Source: Paludisphaera soli (GTDB taxonomy: Bacteria; Planctomycetota; Planctomycetia; Isosphaerales; Isosphaeraceae). Taken from it: a DNA stretch of 37,720 nt. The translations under genes were made by a program, and so were the position numbers. The stretch covers positions 1 through 37,720 of the forward strand of contig NZ_JAALJI010000040.1 of assembly GCF_011064595.1 (NCBI RefSeq), given 5' to 3'. Positions 28,877-37,355 of this stretch are shown piece by piece. The notes below the pieces were generated by a model. It was not told where the DNA came from, ran no database searches, and saw only the letters and a list, made by a program, of their open reading frames with translations. Numbering within the stretch: the first letter of the stretch is position 1; every line of letters begins with the position of its first letter.

Positions 28877-31120
28877 ATGAAATCGGAAGTAGCCTACGAA
28901 CCCGACCCGGAAGGTATCAGTGAGGGACTCGTCGACGAACTCCGCGCACTCCGGGCCGAGAACTCCGCCTTGCGGCAATCCGAGTCGCTGCTGCGGGCCA
29001 TCGTCGAGGGGATCGACCATCCGGTGTACGCCAAGGACGAAGGGGGACGCTACCTGCTGGTCAACGAGGCCGCCGCAAACGTGATAGGCCGCACGGCGGA
29101 CGAGATCCTCGGCCGTGTGGACGCAGAGCTGTTCCCGCACGACACCGCCGGCCGGATCGCCGAGGCCTGTCGCACGGTCATGGCCAAGGGACGAGCCCGG
29201 ACTCTCATCGAGGAGATCACCAACCCGGCCGGCGTCAGCCGGACCTACCTCACCACCAAGGCACCGCATCGGGACGACCGGGGTCGGATCATCGGCATCG
29301 TCGGGATTTCGCAGGACATCACCGATCGGGTCCGATCCGAGGCGGAGCTGGCCCGCCAGAAGGAGATCCTCCAGACGATTTTCGACCACATCCCCGTCAT
29401 GATCAACTTCCTCGGCCCCGACGGTCGGGTCCTGCTGGTCAACCGGGAGTGGGAGCGCGTGCTGGGCTGGTCGCTGGAGGATGCGCAAGCCCGCGACGTC
29501 GTGGCGGAACTCTACCCGGACCCCGAGAGCCGTCGAGAGGCCCTCGACTTCGTACGCAACTCCCGAGGCGAATGGCGGGGGTTCAGAACGCGGGTCCGGG
29601 ACGGCCGGGTGCTCGACACGGCCTGGGCCGTCGTCCGGCTGTCAGACGCGACCACGATCGGCATCGGGCTGGATATCACCGAACGGAAGCGTGCCGAGGA
29701 AGGCCTCCGGGCCAGCGAGCGGCAGTTCCGGGCGATCTTCGAAGGAGCGCTCGACGCGATGATCCTCGCCGACGATGAGGGCCGATACGTCGACGCCAAC
29801 CCCGCCGCTTGCGCGTTGTTCGGCCTGTCCAGTGTGGAGCTGATCGGCCGTCGGTTCGACGACTTCGCCGAGCCGGGAATCGAGCCCGAGAAGGCCTGGG
29901 CCGAGTTCCGGCGCTCAGGGTCGGCCCGGGGTTTCTTCCGCCTGGTCCGGCCCGACGGGACGGCACGTGAGACGGAGTATGCGGCCACGGCCGACATCCT
30001 CCCCGGCCGTCATCTCTCGGTCCTGCGCGACATGACCGAGCGGATGCGGTCCGAGGAGGCGCTGCGGGAGTCGGAGCGGCGAGGCGTCGCCATCCTGGAG
30101 AGCATAACCGACAGCTTCTATACGCTGGATCGGGAGTGGCGTTTCAACTACATCAACCCGCAGGCCGAGCGGATCCTCGGCAGGTCACGGGCCGAGTTGC
30201 TGGGCCGGAACGTGTGGGAAGAGTTCCCGGAAGCCCTCGGCACCGTGTTCGATCATGAATATCACCGGGTAGCGACCGAGCGCGTCCCGGTCGCCTTCGA
30301 GGTCCACTATCCGCCTTTGGGCGGTTGGTTCAGCATCCACGCCTACCCGTCGGCCGACGGGCTGTCGGTCTTTTTTACCGACGTGACCGAGCGGCGGCGG
30401 ACCGACGAACGCCTGCGGGAGGCCGCGGAGCGGCTCCAAGACCTCTCCCGCCGGCTGATCCGGGCCCAGGAGGAGGAGCGCCGCCACATCGCCCGCGAGC
30501 TGCACGACGAGATCGGCCAGGCCCTCACCGCGATGAGGCTCAACGTGCGGTTGGCCCTGCGCGACCCGGGCTCCCCGTCGGCCTCCCGACGGCTGGAGGA
30601 GACCATCGCCCTGGCCGAGCGGACGATCGGCCAGGTCCGCGACCTCTCGCTCGACCTCCGCCCTTCCATGCTGGATGACCTGGGGCTCCTCGATGCCCTG
30701 CGCTCCTACGTCTTCGGGTTCGGCCAGCGGTCGGGCACCGAGGCTCAATTCGCGGCGGACGAGGCGCTCGGCCGGATGGACCCGGACGTGGAGACGGCCT
30801 GCTACCGCGTCGCCCAGGAGGCGCTGACGAACGTGGCGCGGCACGCGGAGGCCGGGCGGGTGCGCGTGGAGTTGCGGCGCACGGGGGCCGAGCTGCGGCT
30901 CGTCGTCGCCGACGACGGCGCCGGGTTCGACGTGGCGGCGGCGACGGCGCGGGCGGCGGGCGGATCCAGCCTCGGCGTCCTCGGTATGCAGGAGCGGGCG
31001 ACGTTCGTCGACGGCCGCGTCGAGATCGCTTCCGAGCCGGGCCGGGGAACGGAGGTTCGGGCCATCTTCCCGCTGAAGCAGGCCCGGCCGGCGGTCGGCG
31101 ACGACCCACCGGGGGAATAG
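28877..31120 (+). CDS. Multi-PAS sensor histidine kinase (HisKA_3, NarL/UhpB type)
   Basis: 747 residues, no membrane segments, so a cytoplasmic sensor. Four PAS domains are seen. They begin LLRAIVEGIDHPVYAKDEGG (about 38), LQTIFDHIPVMINFLGPDG (about 165), FRAIFEGALDAMILADDEG (about 285) and VAILESITDSFYTLDREW (about 405). The kinase core is HisKA_3 with RLIRAQEEERRHIARELHDE, the phospho-acceptor His being near 540, followed by a HATPase_c domain. The latter has ETACYRVAQEALTNVARHA, VVADDGAGFD and GLGVLGMQERA-like GSSLGVLGMQERATFVDG. ATG 28877 follows GGAG by seven bases; an upstream GTG at 28811 is possible. The cognate response regulator begins 4 bases after its stop. The signal is unknown; PAS domains may bind heme, flavin or small ligands. 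Confidence 0.93.
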   Translation: MKSEVAYEPDPEGISEGLVDELRALRAENSALRQSESLLRAIVEGIDHPVYAKDEGGRYLLVNEAAANVIGRTADEILGRVDAELFPHDTAGRIAEACRTVMAKGRARTLIEEITNPAGVSRTYLTTKAPHRDDRGRIIGIVGISQDITDRVRSEAELARQKEILQTIFDHIPVMINFLGPDGRVLLVNREWERVLGWSLEDAQARDVVAELYPDPESRREALDFVRNSRGEWRGFRTRVRDGRVLDTAWAVVRLSDATTIGIGLDITERKRAEEGLRASERQFRAIFEGALDAMILADDEGRYVDANPAACALFGLSSVELIGRRFDDFAEPGIEPEKAWAEFRRSGSARGFFRLVRPDGTARETEYAATADILPGRHLSVLRDMTERMRSEEALRESERRGVAILESITDSFYTLDREWRFNYINPQAERILGRSRAELLGRNVWEEFPEALGTVFDHEYHRVATERVPVAFEVHYPPLGGWFSIHAYPSADGLSVFFTDVTERRRTDERLREAAERLQDLSRRLIRAQEEERRHIARELHDEIGQALTAMRLNVRLALRDPGSPSASRRLEETIALAERTIGQVRDLSLDLRPSMLDDLGLLDALRSYVFGFGQRSGTEAQFAADEALGRMDPDVETACYRVAQEALTNVARHAEAGRVRVELRRTGAELRLVVADDGAGFDVAAATARAAGGSSLGVLGMQERATFVDGRVEIASEPGRGTEVRAIFPLKQARPAVGDDPPGE

Positions 31121-31123
31121 GCG

Positions 31124-31777
31124 ATGGACACTATCCGCGTCATCCTGGCCGATGACCACACCCTGCTGAGGGCCGGGCTCCGCGCGTTGCTTGAGGACCT
31201 GCCCGGCGTCGAGATCGTCGCCGAGGCGGCCGACGGCCGCGAGGCGCTGGCCCTCGTCGAGGCCCACCGGCCGGATGTCGTGCTGATGGACATCGCCATG
31301 CCGCACCTGAGCGGCCTGGACGTCTCGGCGCGGCTTCGGCAGGAGCGGCCCGAGGTCAAGGTCCTCATCCTTTCGATGCACAAGGACGAGGCGTACGTCC
31401 GCCGTGCGGTCCTGTCGGGCGCGTCCGGCTACCTGCTTAAGGACTCCGACACCGAGGAGCTCGGCCTGGCCCTCCGCGCGGTGGCGCGGGGGGAGACCTA
31501 CCTCAGCCCGGCGGTCTCGAAGCACCTCGTCGCCGATTACCGGAGGCAGGCGGGCGAGCAGCCCGGGCCGGCCGGCGGCCTGACGCCGCGGCAGCGGGAG
31601 GTCCTCCGGCTGATCGCCGAAGGGGAGACGACCAAGGCGATCGCCCGGCGGCTCGGCATCAGCATCAAGACGGTGGAATCGCACCGAACCCTGCTCATGG
31701 AGCGTCTCGGCATCCACGACGTCCCCGGGCTGGTCCGCTACGCCATCCGGGCCGGCCTGATCACGACCGAGCCATAG
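31124..31777 (+). CDS. NarL/FixJ-type response regulator with LuxR HTH
   Basis: 217 residues. Receiver domain (about 1-120): acidic pair ADDH, phospho-Asp in VVLMDIAMPHLSG near 54, Ser/Thr switch in VLILSMH, and Lys in GYLLKDSD. LuxR-type helix-turn-helix (about 148-205): LTPRQREVLRLIAEGETTKA then IARRLGISIKTVESHRTLLMERLGI. It regulates transcription when phosphorylated by the kinase encoded just upstream; the 3-base gap implies translational coupling. The targets are unknown. The following 1.1 kb holds no gene, so it appears to be the last gene of its operon. Confidence 0.95.
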   Translation: MDTIRVILADDHTLLRAGLRALLEDLPGVEIVAEAADGREALALVEAHRPDVVLMDIAMPHLSGLDVSARLRQERPEVKVLILSMHKDEAYVRRAVLSGASGYLLKDSDTEELGLALRAVARGETYLSPAVSKHLVADYRRQAGEQPGPAGGLTPRQREVLRLIAEGETTKAIARRLGISIKTVESHRTLLMERLGIHDVPGLVRYAIRAGLITTEP

Positions 31778-32639
31778 CAGATGCCCCATCGGTCCCCGGT
31801 CGTGGAGGGCCTCAAATGGCCCGAAACAAGCCGGCTTGGGCTTCGTGCCAGGGAGACCGGCGCCAGGATCGACGCCGCCGGGAGGACCACGAGCGGAGTC
31901 GAATGCGGCGGGATCGACGCGGGGTCCTTATCGCCCTGAACGCGCGGAGCAGGACCCAGGAGCGAGGGACTTGCAGCAGGGACCCGGAGGGAAGCGCGAC
32001 CGGCGTGAAGGCTGAAGACGATCGTCGGGGCGGGGGCCGCCGCATCCCAGATTCGTGACGTCCGGGATCGATCAGATAGGGCCGCCGGTCCAGGCCCCAT
32101 CTCAGGAGCAGCGGCACGATCTCGCCTGCGGCCTGCCCTCCCTTCCCCCGGGGCATCCACCGGAGGACCAGCAATTCCCCGGCCTCCGACCCGGGCGAAT
32201 TCTGAGAGACGGTCGGATCCTGGGATCATAATATGTCATAGGTCGATCGACCCCGGTGACGACCGAGCGGGCCGCTCGGGGTCTGGCGAAGCAGTCGCCG
32301 GATCGTGCCAGGGATGGGACGTCGCCCGGGGCGATCGAGCTCATTCGGATACGTTCGGGGCAGGACGGAGGTCGCGACGTGGCGGACCCGTCCGCCGAAC
32401 TCGGAAGTCCTTTCCCATCCCGATCCGTAGGACCTTCTCGAAACGGACGTACGTACGCCTCTTTGATCAAGGACACCATCTCCTGAGGGGTTGCAGGAGT
32501 CTATGCCCCGGCCGCTGGTAGCCGCTCATGGGTGCCGGGCCGAGCCCTGAAGATCCTCTCCATTGAGGACGCCCTGATACATCGCGGTCCATCGCACGCC
32601 TGCTGCGGCGTCCAACTTCGAGGTGGAGTCGGCGGCGGG
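31778..32639. other. Long spacer without a supported gene
   Basis: About 860 bases after the LuxR-type regulator. Several open frames on both strands are no more than expected in GC-rich DNA. A minus-strand peptide near 32060-32170 (LVLRWMPRGKGGQAAGEIV) looks vaguely protein-like but matches no family that I recognise. The stretch probably carries decayed sequence, as the receiver-domain relic that follows it does. Confidence 0.4.
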
Positions 32640-32806
32640 CTGGAGGTCATGCGCCACGCCCGGGAAAGTTACGGCCTCTGTGGGATCGCCTTCAGCGGCT
32701 ACGGGATGGACGACGACCTGCGAGAGCCGCGTGGCGGGATTCGACCACCACCTGACCAGTCTGGTGCGCATCGGCACGCTGATCGACCCGATCCGGAGGA
32801 CCGTCT
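32640..32806 (+). pseudogene. Frameshifted remnant of a response-regulator receiver domain
   Basis: Frame one reads LEVMRHARESYGLCGIAFSG then YGMDDDLRE. After a 2-base contraction in a GAGAG run (about 32722-32726) the next frame reads ESRVAGFDHHLTSLVRIGTL then IDPIRR. Together these match the last half of a receiver domain, as in hybrid kinases (GIALSGYGMDEDL..SREAGFD.HLTKPV). The invariant Lys of LTKPV is replaced (LTSLV) and the phospho-Asp half is missing, so it is dead. The upstream RALKILSIEDALIHRG may be the degraded start of the same domain, with the middle deleted. Confidence 0.65.
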
Positions 32807-32929
32807 CGTACGGCCCCGTGGCTGGTCCAAGCCCGTTGCGTCGTCCAGGCATCCCTCAAGACCCCGGATCTCCCTCGTCGGCGATAAGGCCTTGATCCAT
32901 AATCCCAAAAGTTGAGGTTTCCCAGGACC

Positions 32930-33202
32930 ATGACGATCGCGAACAGTGCATACGAATGCGAGCAAAGCAATCGACCCGCCCCGCCCACCGATGGCCCGCG
33001 ACTGGTGTCGGAGCTCCTCGTGGAGCTAGTCCAGGGCCTGGAACGCATGGCGGAACAGTCCCAGGCCATCGATGCAAGGTCGCCGGAGCGGTGGGACGGC
33101 GAAGGCTGGGCCTACTTGGAGGTGGAGGTCCCCGGCGTCACCGGGCTTGAAATCGATATCAACGTCCACCTGGGCCGCGCCTACATCCGCGTGGAGCGAT
33201 AG
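32930..33202 (+). CDS. Small protein of unknown function
   Basis: 90 residues. The N-terminal third is polar (MTIANSAYECEQSNRPAPPT). A helix follows (LVSELLVELVQGLERMAEQSQAI). The C-terminal part, WAYLEVEVPGVTGLEIDINV then HLGRAYIRVER, reads like two beta strands with the VPG turn. This recalls the first strands of alpha-crystallin domains (V.A.LPGV...DI.V...G..I), but it is far too short to be an Hsp20. A perfect hairpin directly after the stop supports a real transcript end. ATG 32930 has a weak AGGA two bases upstream, too close to be ideal; TTG 32912 is an alternative. The function is not known. Confidence 0.65.
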   Translation: MTIANSAYECEQSNRPAPPTDGPRLVSELLVELVQGLERMAEQSQAIDARSPERWDGEGWAYLEVEVPGVTGLEIDINVHLGRAYIRVER

Positions 33203-33256
33203 GCTGGGATGACGTGAATCCCAGCTGCGGCAGTCGAGGGGTTGTTGCCTGCCGCA
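33203..33256 (+). terminator. Tandem hairpins directly after the 90-residue gene
   Basis: The first hairpin has perfect 8-bp arms gctgggat / atcccagc with a 7-base loop (33203-33225), starting on the base after the stop codon. The second has arms tgcggca (33226-33232) and tgccgca (33250-33256). There is no T tract. The remaining bases to 33533 hold nothing that I recognise. Confidence 0.5.
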
Positions 33257-33533
33257 GCCGAACATGCGCGGATTTCGGTGCCACGGGCGACCGCCGGAGG
33301 TCACGGCCGACGGAGCGGACCCCTCGGCCCACGGGGGACGCCCCGGTGGGTCGACCGGGCATTTCCCTATGGACGATCCCAGGGCCGCGTCCCACCTTTC
33401 TCCTGTGTCGGCATGGTTCAGCCCCTGGCGGTCGACCGCGCGAAGCCTCCGGGAACATCGCCCGGGTCCATAGCCGACATCGCCATCCCGACTCCGTTGA
33501 GTATCCAGCGTTTAGGTCGATGGAGACCGCGCC

Positions 33534-35942
33534 ATGGTCGTCCGTAAGGGAGCCGAGCTGAGGCCGGAGTGCCATTCCGCGAAGGTTCCGGCATGGATCG
33601 GTCCCCCGACCGACGTGGGGGAGACCGGCGGACCAGTTCGGCCGGCCTGCTCGATTCCCTGCGCCTACCGCCGAGAACACGCGGAGCCGGCGAGCCGGGA
33701 GGCCGAACCATCCGCCCGAGCCGTGCTCGACTCGCTTACGGCGCATCTCGCGATCTTGGACTCATCGGGGACGATCCTGACTGTCAACCGGGCCTGGCGC
33801 GCGTTCGCGGCGGCCAACGCCCCGGCCGGGGCGCGCGTCTCCGAGGGAACCAACTACCTCCGCGTCTGCGACGAGGCCGAGGGAGAGGACGTCGAGGCCG
33901 CGAGGGCCTTCGCCGCGGGCATCCGCGACGTGCTCGCCCGCCGTCGTCCGGAGTTCGCGCAGGAGTATCCCTGCCACTCCGCGGGTCGGCGGCGTTGGTT
34001 CGTCGGGCGGGTGGTGCCCCTCGCGGGCGACGGCCCCCCGAGGGCGGTGGTGACCCACGATGACGTCACCGAGCGGAAGGAGATGGAGCTCGAACTCGCC
34101 CGGAGCGGGGAGCGGCTCCACGCCGTAATGAGCCACGTCCGAGCGGCGATCTTCCTCAAGGACCTCGAAGGCCGCTACATCCTGATCAACCGCCGATTCG
34201 CCGAGCTCTTCGGCGTGACCGAGGAGGCCGTCGTCGGCAGGACTGACTTCGACTTCCTCCCGGCGAACATCGCCGAGACTTTCCGTTCGAACGACCTGAG
34301 GGCGCTGGACGCGGGAGTGCCCGTGGAGACTGAGGAAGTCGCCCCGTACCTCGACGGGCCGCACACCTCGATCGTGATCAAGGTCCCGCTGCTCGGGACC
34401 GACGGCGTCCCGTACGCCGTCTGCGGGATCGCCACCGACATCACCGAGCGGAAGCGGGCCGAATCGGCCCTGCGGGAGGGCGGCGAGCGGCTGAGGTTGG
34501 CCCTGGAAGCCGGACAAATGGTGACCTGGGACTGGAACCTCCGCTCGAAGACCGTCGTCTGGTCGGACAACACGGAGGCGGTCCTCGGGATGGCTCCCGG
34601 GACGCTCGACGGCACCTCCGAGGGCTTCCAGCGGCTCATTCATCCCTCCGACCGGCAGGCCGTGACATGCGCGATCGACCATGCGATCGAGGCGAGGTCG
34701 GGCTACGAGGTCGATTTCCGCATCGCCCGACCGGCCGGCTCGATCGGCTGGATGTCGATCAAGGGACGGGTCGTCTGCGCGGACGATGGGCAGCCGGCCC
34801 GCGTGATCGGCGTCGGCCGGGACATCACCGAGGGCAAGAGGGCGGAGAAGGAGATCTTCGCCCTGAACGCCGAGCTGGATATCCGACTGGAACGCCTCCA
34901 GTCCCTTCGCGAGATCGACAGGGCGATCGCCAACTGCCTCGACCTGCCGTTCACGCTGGGGATCGTCGTCGATCAGGCGATCGCCCGGCTGGAGGTCGAC
35001 GCCGCCGGCATCCTGCTGGGCAGCCCGCAGATGCCTACACTCGAGTACGCCGCCCGTAAGGGATACCGCCACGGAAGGACGAACGGGCCCTCAGGACGGC
35101 TCGACTCCGGTCCGGCCGTACGCGCGGTCCAGGAACGCCGCACGCAACACGTCCTCGACCCGCCCGGAGCGGAGGCGTTCGCCGCCTACTGGGCCGTGCC
35201 GCTGGTGATCAAGGGCCGGGTGGGGGGCGTGCTGGAGATCGGCCACCGCTCCCCGCTCGAGCCCGATCCCAATTGGCTGGAGTTCCTGGAGGCCTTGGCC
35301 GGTCAGGCGGCCATAGCCCTGGACAACGCCGGCCTGTACGAGGGGCTGCGTCGCTCCAACCTGGAGCTCTCCCTGGCGTACGACGCCACCATCGAGGGCT
35401 GGTCGCGGGCGATGGAACTGCGCGACCACGAGACCGAAGGGCACAGCCGGCGCGTCACGGAGATGACCCTCCGCCTTGCCCGGGAGATGCACCTCGACGA
35501 GGCCGAGCTGGTCCAGGTGCGCCGAGGGGCTCTGCTGCACGACATCGGCAAGATCGGCATCCCCGATCGCATCCTGCTCAAGCCCGGGCCGCTCACCGAC
35601 GAAGAGGCGGCGATCATGCGCCGCCACCCGCAGCTCGCGCTGGAGATGCTGGCGCCGATCGCCTTCCTCCGCCCGGCGCTCGACATCCCGTACTGTCACC
35701 ACGAGAAGTGGGACGGCACCGGGTATCCGCGCGGCCTGAAGGCTGATCAGATCCCTATGGCGGCCCGGATCTTCTCCGCCGTCGACATCTGGGACGCCCT
35801 GGGTAGCGACCGACCGTATCGCAAGGGGTGGACGCGCGCCAGGGTCATCAAGCATCTGCGGTCGCTGGCGGGGACGCACCTGGATCCAAGGGTTGTCGAG
35901 ATCTTCCTGGGGATCTTGTCCCGGCAGGTGCCCGCCCCATGA
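33534..35942 (+). CDS. PAS-PAS-PAS-GAF-HD-GYP protein, probable cyclic-di-GMP phosphodiesterase
   Basis: 802 residues. PAS domains begin AVLDSLTAHLAILDSSGTIL (about 64), LHAVMSHVRAAIFLKDLEG (about 190) and LRLALEAGQMVTWDWNLRS (about 322). A GAF domain spans about 460-600 (LREIDRAIANCLDLPFTLG to LEALAGQAAIALDNAGLYE). The HD-GYP domain (about 610-795) has HETEGHSRRV, LLHDIGKIGIPDRILLKPG, the diagnostic HHEKWDGTGYPRGL, and FSAVDIWDALGSDRPYR. HD-GYP enzymes hydrolyse cyclic-di-GMP; the metal-binding HD and GYP motifs are intact, so activity is expected. ATG 33534 has GGAG upstream, but the first 60 residues are low in family resemblance and a later start is possible. It stands alone, followed by a strong hairpin. 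Confidence 0.93.
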   Translation: MVVRKGAELRPECHSAKVPAWIGPPTDVGETGGPVRPACSIPCAYRREHAEPASREAEPSARAVLDSLTAHLAILDSSGTILTVNRAWRAFAAANAPAGARVSEGTNYLRVCDEAEGEDVEAARAFAAGIRDVLARRRPEFAQEYPCHSAGRRRWFVGRVVPLAGDGPPRAVVTHDDVTERKEMELELARSGERLHAVMSHVRAAIFLKDLEGRYILINRRFAELFGVTEEAVVGRTDFDFLPANIAETFRSNDLRALDAGVPVETEEVAPYLDGPHTSIVIKVPLLGTDGVPYAVCGIATDITERKRAESALREGGERLRLALEAGQMVTWDWNLRSKTVVWSDNTEAVLGMAPGTLDGTSEGFQRLIHPSDRQAVTCAIDHAIEARSGYEVDFRIARPAGSIGWMSIKGRVVCADDGQPARVIGVGRDITEGKRAEKEIFALNAELDIRLERLQSLREIDRAIANCLDLPFTLGIVVDQAIARLEVDAAGILLGSPQMPTLEYAARKGYRHGRTNGPSGRLDSGPAVRAVQERRTQHVLDPPGAEAFAAYWAVPLVIKGRVGGVLEIGHRSPLEPDPNWLEFLEALAGQAAIALDNAGLYEGLRRSNLELSLAYDATIEGWSRAMELRDHETEGHSRRVTEMTLRLAREMHLDEAELVQVRRGALLHDIGKIGIPDRILLKPGPLTDEEAAIMRRHPQLALEMLAPIAFLRPALDIPYCHHEKWDGTGYPRGLKADQIPMAARIFSAVDIWDALGSDRPYRKGWTRARVIKHLRSLAGTHLDPRVVEIFLGILSRQVPAP

Positions 35943-35986
35943 GGAGCCACAAGGAACGTTCCGGGCGCGGGCAATCCTCCGCCCGG

Positions 35987-36011
35987 GCCGCCCGGACCGC
36001 TTCCGGGCGGC
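35987..36011 (+). terminator. Strong hairpin after the HD-GYP gene
   Basis: Perfect 10-bp arms gccgcccgga (35987-35996) and tccgggcggc (36002-36011) with a 5-base loop, 44 bases past the stop at 35942. The stem is very GC-rich and has no T tract, so termination is likely but not certain. Confidence 0.6.
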
Positions 36012-36180
36012 TCCATGAAGATAGCATCCGATCCATGGGGACACCGCGTCGCGGACGTTCGGCGTAATCTCCTGCATAGGGTGCCGGTCGCGGTCGAGGA
36101 ACATCGTCGCTGACAAGTCCAGCATTGCGGGCTTACCGGCCTGCCACGCCGGCGGTTTCAACTGATCCACCTCGCTTAAC

Positions 36181-36204
36181 CTACTGACTCCATCGTAGCC
36201 AAAG
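36181..36204 (+). repeat. Left terminal inverted repeat of the IS630 element
   Basis: The sequence begins ctactgactcca and ends ccaaag. It matches the reverse complement of the right end at 20 of 24 positions, including the first 12 without mismatch. Confidence 0.85.
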
Positions 36205-36237
36205 GAACACTCGGGCGGCTTCCGTCGTGGTAAGGGC

Positions 36238-37268
36238 ATGAGACCCGTCGGAACCGCGCAGGAACTGGAACGTCGCCGTCGCCACGCCGTCGAGCTGATG
36301 CGGCGAGGGGAGTCGCCTACCGTCGTCGCCCGCATCCTGGGCGTCGGCCGGACTTCGCTGTACCGCTGGCTCGCCCTGGCCGAGAAGTCCCCCGAGGCCC
36401 TGGCCGCCAGGCCCCATCCCGGCCCCCGGCCCCGGCCGACCGACGAGCGGCTTCGGGAGCTGGAGCTCCTGCTGCTGGAGGGTGCCCGGGCCCACGGCCG
36501 GCCCGACGCCCTTTGGAGCGCCGGCCGGGTCGCCGAACTCGTCCGTCGTCGCTTCGGCGTCGAGCACCACGTCGAGCACGTCCGCAAGATCCTCCGGCGG
36601 CGGCTGCGTTGGAGCAGCCAGCGGCCGCAGAAGAAGGCCCGGCAGCGGGATGAGGAGCGGATCGCCCACTGAAGGGCCGAGGAGCTCCCTCGGATCATCG
36701 AGGAGGCTCGCGAGCGGAAGGCCCACCTCATCTTCCTGGACGAATCGGGCTTCCAGCTCACGCCGGTGATCCGCCACACCTACGCCCCGAGGGGCCGCAC
36801 GCTCATCGTCGAGGCGTGGCATCGCAAGGGGCGGACCTCGGCGATCGGTGCCGTGACCGTCAGCCCGAGGCGGCGCAAGCCCAAGCTCGACTTCCGACTC
36901 CTGCCCGACGACGCCAACGCCCGGGGCGAGGACTCCGTCGCCTTCCTGAAGGGCCTGCGGGCCCACCTCGGCGGGCCGATGACGATCCTCTGGGACCGGA
37001 GCCGGATCCATGGCCGATCGGGCTGGTGAAGACCTACCTGGCGAAGCATCCGGAGATCGTCGCCGAGGACTTCTCCGGCCACGCCCCGGAGGTCAACCCG
37101 GATGAGGGGGTGTGGGGGTGGACCAAGTACCACCGACTGCCGAACTACGCCCCGGACGACACGGCCGAGCTGCGATTCCGGCTCTGCCGGGAGCTGTCGG
37201 CCCTGCGTCGACGGCCGGACCTCTTGGCCTCGTTCATCCGCCTCGCCGAGATCCCGCTCCGATTGTAA
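36238..37268 (+). pseudogene. IS630-family transposase, interrupted by a stop and a frameshift
   Basis: Residues 1-144 hold the N-terminal helix-turn-helix region (RRRHAVELMRRGESPTVVAR, ILGVGRTSLYRWL) and linker. An in-frame TGA at 36670-36672 sits where family members have Trp (IAH-stop-RAEELPRI), so a single TGG to TGA change is likely. The same frame then continues with the catalytic Asp in HLIFLDESGF and the second Asp in TILWDRSRIH. Near 37013-37022 a 1-base loss in a G run shifts the frame; the rest reads LVKTYLAKHPEIVAEDF, then the catalytic Glu in NPDEGVWGW, to TAA at 37266-37268. The DDE residues are all preserved, so decay is recent. Confidence 0.88.
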
Positions 37269-37274
37269 CCGTCG

Positions 37275-37298
37275 CTTTGGGCAGGCTGGAGTCAGTAG
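37275..37298 (-). repeat. Right terminal inverted repeat of the IS630 element
   Basis: The reverse complement begins ctactgactcca and ends cccaaag, pairing with the repeat at 36181-36204. It lies 6 bases after the transposase stop. Confidence 0.85.
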
Positions 37299-37355
37299 TT
37301 ACCACTGTAGCACTGATACGGACTCCATTTAGTTCTGACGCCGTTCTCGCGTCAG

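Larger units (their letters stand above)
36179..37299 (+). mobile_element. IS630-family insertion sequence, inactivated
   Basis: About 1.12 kb bounded by 24-bp inverted repeats (36181-36204 and 37275-37298). TA dinucleotides lie directly outside (36177-36178 and 37300-37301), as expected for IS630 elements, which target and duplicate TA. The size fits the family. The only gene is a DDE transposase broken twice, so the element cannot move by itself. Confidence 0.85.

Noticed and set aside
36016-36180. Minus-strand frame left of the IS630 element (MLDLSATMFLDRDRHPMQE)
   Set aside because: Short, matches no known family, and continues into the insertion element; not supported as a gene.
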